From assembly GCF_000504285.1 (NCBI RefSeq), contig NZ_KI632511.1:803372-867371 (forward strand): a stretch of 64,000 bases of DNA. Reading direction: 5' to 3'. This DNA comes from Actinospica robiniae DSM 44927. GTDB lineage: Bacteria > Actinomycetota > Actinomycetes > Streptomycetales > Catenulisporaceae. The notes beneath the pieces are model-generated. The model saw nothing but the letters and a program-made list of their open reading frames with translations. It was not told the DNA's origin and searched no databases. How positions within the stretch are numbered: position 1 is the first letter of the stretch; every line of letters begins with the position of its first letter. This document shows positions 1 through 7,244 of the stretch, one piece after another. Position numbers and translations under genes: made by a program.

Positions 1-1
1 G

Positions 2-289
2 CGCGACGCGGTGGCGGATCTGCTGCCCGAGCAGGTCACCCGGCGTCCCAAGAGCGGCTTCCCGTTCGGCCACAGTCCGGAGTATCTCGGCGCGGTGCGG
101 TCCCGGGTCCTGGGCATCCTCGACGATCCGGGTTCGCCGGTGCTCGATCTGGTGGACCGGGCGTCGCTGCGCGGCATGGCCGAGTCGGACGCCTGGTTCG
201 CCGGGAACTACACCCCGCCGCCGTGGCTGCCCCGGGTCATCCAGCTCGATCAGTGGCTGCGCGAGTACCGCGTGCGCGTCGTGCTCTGA
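2..289 (+). CDS. asparagine synthetase (glutamine-hydrolysing), C-terminal fragment
   Basis: This is the last 95 codons of a gene that enters from the left edge, so no start codon is visible. The segment RRPKSGFPFG is the characteristic stretch near the end of class B asparagine synthetases, in the ATP-dependent synthetase domain that transfers ammonia to beta-aspartyl-AMP. It is followed by the usual helical tail (PRVIQLDQWLREY). The glutaminase domain and the rest of the synthetase domain lie outside the window. In actinomycetes such genes serve either primary metabolism or amide formation in natural-product clusters, and the fragment cannot tell which. A strong hairpin follows the stop codon, so this is probably the end of its transcription unit. 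Confidence 0.75.
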   Translation, partial: RDAVADLLPEQVTRRPKSGFPFGHSPEYLGAVRSRVLGILDDPGSPVLDLVDRASLRGMAESDAWFAGNYTPPPWLPRVIQLDQWLREYRVRVVL

Positions 290-301
290 TACCCGGCTCT
301 T

Positions 302-381
302 CCCGGCGACGCGGCGGACACGCCGGTGTCGCAAAGCCGCGATCCGGCCGTGGGCGCCGGCGTGTCCGCCGCGTCGCCGGG
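302..381. terminator. long perfect inverted repeat, likely terminator
   Basis: A 25-bp arm at 302-326 is perfectly complementary to 357-381, with a 30-nt loop. It lies 13 bases after the asparagine synthetase stop and has no T-run, as is usual for actinomycete terminators. Because both arms match perfectly it could act in both directions. Confidence 0.7.
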
Positions 382-405
382 GGTAGTCGAAGGTTCTAAT
401 GTTTG

Positions 406-421
406 ATAGTTTTTGAACTAT
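406..421. promoter_or_regulatory. AT-rich inverted repeat upstream of the MFS gene, possible operator
   Basis: ATAGTT-TTTG-AACTAT is a perfect 6-bp inverted repeat inside an unusually AT-rich patch about 75 bases before the MFS start. The position suits a promoter or operator. The octamer GTTTGATA at 401-408 recurs on the minus strand at 2553-2560, upstream of the LuxR-type gene. The regulator is unknown. Confidence 0.35.
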
Positions 422-493
422 TGAAGCTTGCCGCCGGGCGCGGCGCCGCCCGCTTCGTCCCGCGCCCCCGACGTCTAAGGAATCGTCCATCCG

Positions 494-1747
494 ATGAGCG
501 CACCCGTACCCGCCGCACCCGCGAACCCGGCGACCGGCCGGCTGATCGCCGTCCTGGCCGCCGCGGCCGGCCTGGTCGGCCTCGACTCCCTGGTGGTCTC
601 GCCGCTGATCCCGCAGATCACCGCCCACACCCACACCGCGCTGGGGCTCGGCGGCTTCCTGGTCACCGTGTACGCGGCCGTATACGCCGTCTTCGGCCCC
701 TTGTTCGGCCCGGTCTCCGACCGCTGGGGCCGGAAGAAGACCCTGCTGACCGGCCTGGTCGTCTTCCTCGTCGGCACGGCGCTGACCGGCACCGGCTCGA
801 GCTTCGCGGCGCTGCTCGGCTTTCGGGCCGTGGCCGGGCTCGGCGCGGCGATCCTGATGCCGAGCGTGTTCGCACTCGTATCCGACTCGGTGCCGCCGCA
901 GCGGCGCGGCGCGGCCATCGGCCTGGTCGTCGGAACGCTGATGGGCACGTCCGTGATCGGCGTGCCGCTCGGCGCGTTCGCCGCGAACGGGCTCTCCTGG
1001 CGGGTGCCGTTCTTCGCCATCGCCGCGCTCGCGCTGATCGAGCTCGCGGTGGTGCGCCTGGCCGTGCCGAGCGCGCCGCCGACCCGGCAGATCCCGGTCG
1101 GTCCGTTCACGGCCTTCCGCGGCCAGTTCAAGGCGGCCTTCGCCGAGCGCTCGGTCGCCTTCGTGCTCTTCTCCAGCCTGCTGTGGTGGGCCGGCAACCA
1201 GGGTCTGTTCGCCAACACCGGCGTCTTCTACGGCGGGATCTACCGGCTCTCGACCGCCGAGATCGGCTGGATCGTGCTGCTGACCGGCGCTGCCGGATTC
1301 GCCGGGAACACCCTCGGCGGCCGGCTGGCCGATCGTCTGGGCAAGCGGCCGGTGATCGCCACGGCCGCGGGCGGCGCGGCCGTGACCATGGTGGTCTTCT
1401 CCTCGCTCACCGGGACGCTGGCCGCGGCGATCGCGGTCCAGGTGCTGTGGAGCCTGTTCTTCGGACTCGGCCAGGCCTCGCTCACGACCTTGGTCAGCGA
1501 GCTGAGTCCGAAGGCCCGCGGCACCGCGCTCTCGCTCAACGGATCCGCGCAGTACAGCGGCATGATGCTGGGCACCGCGATCGCCGCGCTGATCCTCGAC
1601 CACGGCGGCCGCTTCGTGTGGATCGGCTCGGTCAGCGCCCTGTTCTGCGCACTGATCTTCCCGATCGTGCTGTGGCTGGTGCGCGAGCGCCGCGAGGAAC
1701 CGGCGGCGGCCGCGCCGGCCCCGCAGCCCGAGCCCTCGGCGCCGTGA
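494..1747 (+). CDS. MFS transporter, drug/sugar efflux type
   Basis: This 417-residue protein has about 12 hydrophobic segments and the major-facilitator motif A in the loop between helices 2 and 3 (GPVSDRWGRKKTL, near residues 74-86). A shorter related loop (GGRLADRLGKRP, near 275) follows helix 8, as expected from the internal duplication. It should sit in the cytoplasmic membrane and use the proton gradient to export a small molecule; the substrate cannot be read from sequence. The chosen ATG has an AAGGAA about 12 bases upstream, which is a loose fit, but the protein begins like its relatives. The tail after residue 400 is Pro/Ala/Glu-rich and cytoplasmic. The gene stands alone between two hairpins and converges on the LuxR-type gene. 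Confidence 0.85.
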   Translation: MSAPVPAAPANPATGRLIAVLAAAAGLVGLDSLVVSPLIPQITAHTHTALGLGGFLVTVYAAVYAVFGPLFGPVSDRWGRKKTLLTGLVVFLVGTALTGTGSSFAALLGFRAVAGLGAAILMPSVFALVSDSVPPQRRGAAIGLVVGTLMGTSVIGVPLGAFAANGLSWRVPFFAIAALALIELAVVRLAVPSAPPTRQIPVGPFTAFRGQFKAAFAERSVAFVLFSSLLWWAGNQGLFANTGVFYGGIYRLSTAEIGWIVLLTGAAGFAGNTLGGRLADRLGKRPVIATAAGGAAVTMVVFSSLTGTLAAAIAVQVLWSLFFGLGQASLTTLVSELSPKARGTALSLNGSAQYSGMMLGTAIAALILDHGGRFVWIGSVSALFCALIFPIVLWLVRERREEPAAAAPAPQPEPSAP

Positions 1748-1755
1748 GCCCGGGC

Positions 1756-1791
1756 CGCCCGATCGCCGCCGCCCGCGGCGGCGATCGGGCG
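1756..1791. terminator. bidirectional hairpin terminator
   Basis: The 17-bp arms 1756-1772 and 1775-1791 are perfectly complementary, with a minimal loop. The hairpin lies between the stop codons of the convergent MFS and LuxR-type genes, so it probably ends both transcripts. Confidence 0.75.
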
Positions 1792-1799
1792 GGCCGGTG

Positions 1800-2492
1800 T
1801 CAACCGGGCAGCGGTACGCCGCTGTCCCGGGCGTAGACGATCGCCTGCGAGCGGTTTCGCAGCCCGAGTTTCCCCAGGAGGTTCGAGACGTGGAACTTCA
1901 CCGTCTTCTCGCTCAGGAACAGCGTCTTGGCGATCTCCTGGTTGGACAGACCGGAGGCGATCAGGCCGAGGGTCTCCTGCTCGCGCGGAGTAAGCGAGGA
2001 CAGGCCGGCTCCGTAGGCCGCGGCCGGTATCCGGCGCAGCATCAGGTCCACCAGCACGGCGGCCAGCGGGGGCGCGATCAGGGCGTGCCCGCTGGCCACC
2101 GCGACGACGGCCTGGGCTATCTCGCCGAGCGAGCCGTCCCCGAGCACCAGCGCCCGGGCGCCGACGCGCAGATACTCGAGCACCCGCTCGCCGAGTTCGA
2201 GCTCGGTGAGCACGACCACGGCGATCCGCCCGCCGCTGCGTTCCGCCAGGCGCCGCACCAGCTCGATGCCGTCGCTCTCGCATCCCTCGTCGTCCACCAC
2301 GACGACCTGCGGGGCCTGTTCGCGCAGCAGGCGCTCGAGCTGCATCGGGGTCTCCGCGTCTCCCACCACGGTCACGCCGGCGGTCTCGTTCAGCGCCGCC
2401 CGCAGTCCGGCGCGGGTGAGCGGCCGGCTCGCGCAGACGACCACGGTGACATCCCGGCCGCCGTCCCCCCGTATCGGGCGCAGCACGTCCAT
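1800..2492 (-). CDS. LuxR-family response regulator with atypical receiver domain
   Basis: This 230-residue regulator has a receiver-like domain (about residues 10-130) followed by a LuxR/FixJ helix-turn-helix (about 155-220: LTPREQETLGLIASGLSNQEIAKTLF is interrupted only by normal spacing, then SEKTVKFHVSNLLGKL). The receiver lacks the usual acidic pair after the first strand (the sequence reads VVVCASRPLTR), and the usual Lys of the fifth strand is replaced in ARALVLGDG. The central VVVVDDEG is the only candidate phosphorylation site. It may therefore be phosphorylation-independent or sense a ligand. The start at 2492 is preferred because GGGAGAAGG precedes it; an in-frame ATG at 2516 is less well placed. 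No sensor kinase gene is adjacent. Confidence 0.8.
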   Translation of the reverse strand: MDVLRPIRGDGGRDVTVVVCASRPLTRAGLRAALNETAGVTVVGDAETPMQLERLLREQAPQVVVVDDEGCESDGIELVRRLAERSGGRIAVVVLTELELGERVLEYLRVGARALVLGDGSLGEIAQAVVAVASGHALIAPPLAAVLVDLMLRRIPAAAYGAGLSSLTPREQETLGLIASGLSNQEIAKTLFLSEKTVKFHVSNLLGKLGLRNRSQAIVYARDSGVPLPG

Positions 2493-2842
2493 CGCCTTCT
2501 CCCTCGTTCGACCCATAAAGGTATTGCTTCGAAAGCTCGCTTGTTCGTGAAATATCAAACTATGAGAGGCCCGCGAAGCTCCCGCCGCTCCGGCGGCAGC
2601 GCGGTTCTCGTCAGGGAACTCGGTCGGGCTACGCGGACCGCGACGGCCGCAGCGGTGCGCGGCGACAGCGCGCGGCTGTGCCGGTCGCACATCTGACCGA
2701 GAGGAATTCCACCACGGGACCACGCTAGACGGCGCCGTACGCACGGGTCAACGCGCCGCCCGTTCGTCTCAGTACCCGAACCGTTAACTTCTGGTAACCC
2801 GTCGTGCCGCGCACGACCGGGCCCGGTACGAAGGAGCACGTC
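2493..2842. other. divergent promoter region between LuxR-type gene and LLM oxidoreductase
   Basis: This 350-base gap separates two divergent genes. It contains the octamer GTTTGATA on the minus strand (2553-2560), shared with the MFS upstream region, and an AT-rich patch around 2520-2570. GTTA-N8-TAAC near 2784-2799 is a weak inverted repeat near the LLM gene. I see no convincing coding sequence. Confidence 0.4.
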
Positions 2843-3874
2843 ATGCCCAACACCTCCACGCCGCCCGTACGCTACGGCCTGACCGTGCCGCTGCGCGGTG
2901 TCCCGCTCTCCCAGCACGGCGACCTGTACGCGCAGATGTCAGACCTCGGTTACACGGACGCGTGGACGGGTGAGGCCGCGGGCTACGACGGTTTCACCCC
3001 GCTGGCCCTGGCCGCCGCGCAGGCGCCGCGGTTGCGGTTGGGCACGGCCGTGCTCCCGGTGCACACCCGCGGTCCCGCGTTGCTCGCGATGACCGCGGCG
3101 AGCCTGGCCGAAGCCGCTCCGGGCCGGTTCGTCCTCGGTCTCGGCTCCTCCGGGCCGCCGTTCGTCTCGCGGATCAACGGGATCCCCTTCACCGAGCCCT
3201 ACAAGCGGGTGCGCGACACGGTGCGCTTCGTCCGCGCCGCCCTCGCCGGCGAATACGTCAGCGGCCACTTCGATTCCTTCGACATCGAGGGGTTCGCACT
3301 GCCGAATCCGCCGGACCGACCCGTGCCGATCATCCTCGGCGCCCTGCGCCCCGGGATGATCAGGCTCGCCGCGCGTGAGACGGACGGGCTCGCCGCCAAC
3401 TTCCTCACGCCGGGGGATCTCGGCGAGGTGGTGCGGATCCTGTGGGACGAAGCCGCGGCGGGGCCGCGCCCCGGGCCGAAGGAGGTCTTCGTCCGGCTGT
3501 TCGTCTGCCCGACCCGCGACGCCGAGTACGCCCGCCGCCTGGGCCGGGGGATGCTCGCCGGAATCCTCAATGCCCGTACGTACTCGGCATTTCACGACTG
3601 GCTCGGGCGCGGCGAGGAGCTCGCGGCCTGCCATCGGCACTGGGCCGCGGGGAACGCGGCCGCCGCGGCCGCGGCGATCCCCGAGGCGCTCGTCGACGCG
3701 CTGCTCATCCACGGCGATCCCGACCACTGTCGGGAACAGGTCCGGCGCTACGTGGATCAGGGTGCGGGGACGGTGGCGCTCGCGCTGCTGCCGGCGCCGG
3801 AGTACGGCCCCGGCGCGGCGGGCGTCTCGGCCATGATCAAGGCCCTGGCACCCGGCTCCTTGTTCGGGCGGTGA
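2843..3874 (+). CDS. LLM-class flavin/F420-dependent oxidoreductase
   Basis: This 343-residue protein has the bacterial-luciferase TIM-barrel fold. Family marks are the early LRLGTAVLPVHTRGP strand-loop, GRFVLGLGSSGP near residue 95, and the C-terminal region beginning ALLIHGDPDHCREQVRRY that places substrate or cofactor. The pattern is closer to F420-dependent members than to SsuD, so the hydride carrier may be reduced F420 rather than FMN. The ATG at 2843 follows GAAGGAG with good spacing; an in-frame start at 2804 has no such site. It is divergent from the LuxR-type gene, which may control it. No partner gene indicates the substrate. Confidence 0.75.
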   Translation: MPNTSTPPVRYGLTVPLRGVPLSQHGDLYAQMSDLGYTDAWTGEAAGYDGFTPLALAAAQAPRLRLGTAVLPVHTRGPALLAMTAASLAEAAPGRFVLGLGSSGPPFVSRINGIPFTEPYKRVRDTVRFVRAALAGEYVSGHFDSFDIEGFALPNPPDRPVPIILGALRPGMIRLAARETDGLAANFLTPGDLGEVVRILWDEAAAGPRPGPKEVFVRLFVCPTRDAEYARRLGRGMLAGILNARTYSAFHDWLGRGEELAACHRHWAAGNAAAAAAAIPEALVDALLIHGDPDHCREQVRRYVDQGAGTVALALLPAPEYGPGAAGVSAMIKALAPGSLFGR

Positions 3875-3910
3875 CCTCGAGGCCGCCCGAGCGCGCGGGC
3901 GGCAGTGGGC

Positions 3911-4711
3911 TCACGGCAGGACGATCGCGGGCCGCGGGCCGGTGCGGCGCTCGGTCGGGGCGAGCAACAGGACTTCGAGTGCCGAGGCGCACGCCGCGGC
4001 CTGTTCCGCGAACCAGGCCAGCCGCTCGCTGGCCATCGCCTCGGGGGAGGAGCGTAGCGCGAGCGCGAACCTGGCCCGGCCGTGCGCGTCGAGCACGGGC
4101 ACCGCGACGGTGCGCACGCCCGAGGCCGATTCGCCCTCGTTCAAGGCGAATCCGGCCGCACGGACGCGGCTGAGTTCGTCGCGCAGATCCTGCGGATCCG
4201 TGATGGTGCGGTGGGTCAGCGGCGGCATGGGCAGCGTTTCGAGATCGGCCTCGCCGCCGCCCCAGGCCAGCAGCACCTTGCCGAGCGCGGTCGAGTGCAC
4301 CGGGCGGCGCAGCCCGCGGGTGCCGTCCCGGTCCAGCGAGCCGCCGGCCAGGATCACGGCGTGCTCGCCCACCCGCACGGCGAGGTCCGCGGTCGCGCCG
4401 GTGCGGTTCGCCAGATCCGCCAGCTCGGGCTCGGCCCGGTGCAGGCCCCGGCGGTGGAATGCCAGCCGGCCGAGTTCGGCGGTGGTGGGGCCGAGCCGGT
4501 AGCGCGCGGTGTGCGCGTCCTGCTCCAGGAATCCGGACGAGGTCAGGACCTTGAGAAGCCGGTGCGCGGTGGAGAGGGCGAGGCCGGTGCGCCGGGCCAG
4601 GTCGGAGGCGCCCAGGTCCTGGGGGCTCTCGGTGAAGCACTGCAGCAGCGCCAGGGTCCGGTGGACCGCCTGGGAACCCTCGCGGGTTGCTGGAGCGACG
4701 TCGTGAGGCAT
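3911..4711 (-). CDS. IclR-family transcriptional regulator
   Basis: This 266-residue regulator has an N-terminal winged helix-turn-helix (about residues 13-70, including DLARRTGLALSTAHRLLKVL) and a C-terminal IclR effector-binding domain (about 85-255, with the typical PVHSTALGKVLLAW). The ATG at 4711 is preferred to the one at 4729: the upstream start lies inside a near-perfect palindrome that looks like an operator, and GGAAG lies about 9 bases before 4711. The gene is divergent from the sulfonate operon that begins with leader 1, so it may control that operon as well as itself. The effector is unknown. Confidence 0.85.
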   Translation of the reverse strand: MPHDVAPATREGSQAVHRTLALLQCFTESPQDLGASDLARRTGLALSTAHRLLKVLTSSGFLEQDAHTARYRLGPTTAELGRLAFHRRGLHRAEPELADLANRTGATADLAVRVGEHAVILAGGSLDRDGTRGLRRPVHSTALGKVLLAWGGGEADLETLPMPPLTHRTITDPQDLRDELSRVRAAGFALNEGESASGVRTVAVPVLDAHGRARFALALRSSPEAMASERLAWFAEQAAACASALEVLLLAPTERRTGPRPAIVLP

Positions 4712-4720
4712 GAGCGCAGT

Positions 4721-4787
4721 CTTCCACATGGTGGAAGGCGTTGACCATCAGAGCGCGGTGATGGGCGTATCAGATCCCACATTGTGG
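4721..4787. promoter_or_regulatory. two CCACA-TGTGG type palindromes between IclR gene and leader 1
   Basis: CTTCCAC-ATG-GTGGAAG at 4721-4737 is a perfect palindrome with a 3-base centre. CCACATTGTGG at 4777-4787 is a second, shorter one. Both share the half-site TCCAC/GTGGA and lie between the divergent IclR gene and the leader-1 operon, which is the normal place for IclR-family operators. Direct binding is inferred. Confidence 0.5.
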
Positions 4788-4883
4788 AGCACGCTTGCTT
4801 TCCCGTCCGGCTTTCCCGGACACTGGGCGCGACGGGGCGCCCGATCGGGCCCGCCCCTGCCGACGAAGGAGAGGGGAAGCGCG

Positions 4884-4994
4884 ATGGCCGCCCGCCGTAC
4901 GCCGACCGCTCCGCTCGGCGCCGCCCGCCCGGTGCTGACCGCGCGGCGCCACGTCGACCTGGCGCGCGTGTCGAGCGCCATCTGTCTGGGCTGA
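4884..4994 (+). CDS. sulfur-regulon leader peptide 1 (36 aa)
   Basis: This 36-codon ORF follows a purine-rich site (GAAGGAGAGGGGAAG) and ends in RRHVDLARVSSAICLG with a single Cys three residues from the end. The same motif occurs in four other short ORFs of this window, each at the head of a sulfur-related operon. Such peptides are known in actinobacteria as putative leader peptides, and mycobacterial Cys-rich upstream ORFs are described as cysteine-responsive attenuators. The inferred role is cis regulation: ribosome stalling at the Cys codon when cysteine is short would change folding of the downstream RNA and allow transcription of the desulfinase/importer operon. Confidence 0.8.
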   Translation: MAARRTPTAPLGAARPVLTARRHVDLARVSSAICLG

Positions 4995-5005
4995 TCGCCC
5001 CCGGC

Positions 5006-5027
5006 CGGTCTCCGCTGCGGAGAACCG
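5006..5027 (+). terminator. candidate attenuator hairpin after leader 1
   Basis: A nine-pair stem with one bulged A and a three-base loop (centre TCTCCG-CTG-CGGAGA) begins 12 bases after the leader stop codon and is followed by a pyrimidine-rich stretch (CCGTCTTCT). It suits an attenuator, although no long T-run is present. Confidence 0.45.
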
Positions 5028-5187
5028 CCGTCTTCTGATCGCATCTGCGCGTCCACGGTGCGCTGTGTGCCGCCCGCCCGTGCCGCCTGTGCCGCCCTTT
5101 CCCATCGCCGCGCTACTGCGGCGCCATCCGCCACGCCGTGCCGGCCCCCGCCCGGCCGAGCGGGCCCGCGCCCCGAGGGGTTTCGCC

Positions 5188-6228
5188 TTGCCTGCATCTG
5201 TTTCTCATGATTTTGATACTCTTTGGTATACTCGCTGTCCGGTTCCGACCGCGACCGGTATCGCCGCCGACCAGGGCTGGCTGGCCGCGGAGTTCGCCCC
5301 CGACGGGCTCACCATCCGCTCCCTGCAGGACGAAGGCGCCGACGTGCCCCGGGACCGCCACTTCAGCCATGCCCTCACCAGCCTCTTCCGCGAGGGGGGC
5401 AACGTGCCCGCGCTCTGGGCGCGGGCCCAGGGCGAGCCCACTCGGCTGATCGGCCTGACCTGGATCGAGGAACGGCAGGCGATCCTGGTGCGCGCCGACG
5501 AGCGCGACCGGCTGGCCGAGCCCGCCGATCTCAAGGGTCTGCGGGTGGCGGTCCCGCGCCGCGCCATCGCGATCGACTTCTGGCGCGCCATGGCCCTGGC
5601 CGGCTTCCACGGCGCGCTGGCCGCGGCCGGGTTGGCACCCGACGCCGTCACCCCGGTCGAGGTGGTCGCGGAGCCCTCGGCCGGGCAGTGGCTTGCAGAA
5701 CTCGAGGCCCTGCGGGACGGACGGGTGGACGCGGTCTACGTCAAGGGCGCGCTCGCGGTCGAGGCGGCGTCCGCGCACGGCGCCGTCGTCGCTCTCGACC
5801 TCGACGCCTACGCGGACCGCCGCGTGCGGGTGAACAACGGTACGCCGCGTCCGGTCACCGTTCACCAGGAGCTGCTCGAGCGCCATCCGGAACTGGTCGT
5901 GCGGTTCCTCAGGGTTCTGACCGAAGCGGCGGACTGGGCGGCCGGCCACCCCGCCGAGTACGCGCGCATCCTGGCCGCCGAGACCGGAGCCGGCGCGGAC
6001 GGGGTGGCCCAGGCCTACCGTGGCGCGGGGCACGCCGGCCTGCACCTGGAACTGACGGCCGATCGGCTCGATCTGCTCGCCCGGCAGGAGCGCTTCCTGC
6101 ACGAACAGGGCTTCCTGCCGCGGCCGGTGGACGTCGCCGCCTGGGCCGCGTCCGAACCGCTGGCGGCGGCCCGAGAGCTCGCCGCCGCCTCCCGACCCCC
6201 CGCCTCAGCCATCGAAGGAGAATCATGA
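5188..6228 (+). CDS. DszB-like sulfinate desulfinase (periplasmic-binding-protein fold)
   Basis: This 346-residue protein resembles DszB, the 2'-hydroxybiphenyl-2-sulfinate desulfinase, an enzyme with a sulfonate-binding-protein fold that cleaves a C-S bond and releases sulfite. The opening DTLWYTRCPVP matches the DszB segment around its nucleophile Cys27 (here Cys17). The later block RHFSHALTSLFREGGNVPAL carries His58 and Arg68 with the same ten-residue spacing as DszB His60 and Arg70. The TTG at 5188 is chosen because GAGGGG lies 7 bases upstream and the product then starts like DszB without a signal peptide; an ATG at 5065 would add a low-complexity Pro/Arg extension. The first 20 codons are unusually T-ending. 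It overlaps the next gene by ATGA. Without the catalytic triad it would have been called a solute-binding protein, and that remains the alternative. Confidence 0.7.
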   Translation: MPASVSHDFDTLWYTRCPVPTATGIAADQGWLAAEFAPDGLTIRSLQDEGADVPRDRHFSHALTSLFREGGNVPALWARAQGEPTRLIGLTWIEERQAILVRADERDRLAEPADLKGLRVAVPRRAIAIDFWRAMALAGFHGALAAAGLAPDAVTPVEVVAEPSAGQWLAELEALRDGRVDAVYVKGALAVEAASAHGAVVALDLDAYADRRVRVNNGTPRPVTVHQELLERHPELVVRFLRVLTEAADWAAGHPAEYARILAAETGAGADGVAQAYRGAGHAGLHLELTADRLDLLARQERFLHEQGFLPRPVDVAAWAASEPLAAARELAAASRPPASAIEGES

Positions 6229-7244
6229 GAACCCTGATCAACCGCGCGCTTCTGGCCGCCGGAGCTGCCGTTCTGACGCTGTCGGCCGCCGGTTGCGCCT
6301 CCACGCAGAGCACGGATACCGCCTCGGCTTCCGGAAATTCCGGAAAGATCGTCATCCGCATACCCGACCCGGGCAACTCCGGTTCGCTGGCTCTGGGCAA
6401 GAAGGACGGCAGCTTGGCCGCAGCGCTGGCGAAGGTCGGCGCGACGGTGCAGTGGACGGGCAGCGCGGGCGCGTTCGCGCCGGCCGCGCAGGAGCTCGAC
6501 GCCAATGAACTGGACGTGGCCGAGGGCTCGATCACCTCCGCCATCGCCGCCCTCGCGCAGAAGCCGGGCTTCGACCTGTTCGCCGCGGTCGCGCCGGACA
6601 AGGTGGGGGAGGGCATCCTGGTCAAGGACGGCTCCGGCATCGACTCCGTCGCCGACCTGGCCGGGAAGAAGGTCGTGGTCTGGCACGGCGGCACCAGCGA
6701 GTACCTGCTGCTCAAGGCGCTGGCGGAGAACGGCGTGCCGGCGTCCTCGGTGCAGCGGGTCTACCTCGAGCCCAACCAGAGCGCCGCGGTGCTGCACTCC
6801 GGCCAGGTCGACGCCTGGGCCACCTGGGCGCAGTTCTCGATCGCGGAGCGTGCGAGCGCGGGTGAGCACTTCCTCGTCACCGGCGGCCAGGTCGGCTCGC
6901 AGAACTACGCGGTCTGGGCCGTGCGCACCGCCTTCGAGAAGGCGCACCCGGCCGTGGTCAAGGCCCTGTACGACTACCTGCACGCCGAGGATCTCAAGCA
7001 GGAGCAGGACCCTGACTCCTTCATCAACGTCTTCCACACCTCCGGGCCCGACGCGGTCTCCGGCACCGCCCTGCAGCTGACCGCGCAGGACTACCAGGCC
7101 GGCGGTCCCACCTCGCCGATCACCAGCAGTGACATCTCCGACTTCGAAGACGTCGCGCAGTTCTTCGCCCAGCAGAAGGTGACCTCGGGCGTGGTCGACT
7201 TCAAGCCCTACCTGCTGGACGTGACGACCCTGGCGGGGTCCTGA
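6225..7244 (+). CDS. sulfonate ABC transporter, substrate-binding lipoprotein
   Basis: This 339-residue protein starts with a lipoprotein signal (hydrophobic segment, then AAGC with Cys25), so it should be anchored outside the membrane. The body has the SsuA/TauA fold: VADLAGKKVVVWHGGTSEYLL and a later VDAWATWAQFS are typical ligand-contact regions of aliphatic-sulfonate binders. It has GGAG at the right distance and starts inside the desulfinase stop codon. It belongs to the first of three importers here, with the permease and ATPase directly downstream. The exact sulfonate or sulfinate is unknown. Confidence 0.85.
   Translation: MRTLINRALLAAGAAVLTLSAAGCASTQSTDTASASGNSGKIVIRIPDPGNSGSLALGKKDGSLAAALAKVGATVQWTGSAGAFAPAAQELDANELDVAEGSITSAIAALAQKPGFDLFAAVAPDKVGEGILVKDGSGIDSVADLAGKKVVVWHGGTSEYLLLKALAENGVPASSVQRVYLEPNQSAAVLHSGQVDAWATWAQFSIAERASAGEHFLVTGGQVGSQNYAVWAVRTAFEKAHPAVVKALYDYLHAEDLKQEQDPDSFINVFHTSGPDAVSGTALQLTAQDYQAGGPTSPITSSDISDFEDVAQFFAQQKVTSGVVDFKPYLLDVTTLAGS

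Noticed and set aside
5065-5187. Longer DszB-like protein starting at ATG 5065
   Set aside because: The extra 41 residues are Pro/Arg-rich low complexity without similarity to DszB, and the TTG at 5188 has a proper ribosome site.
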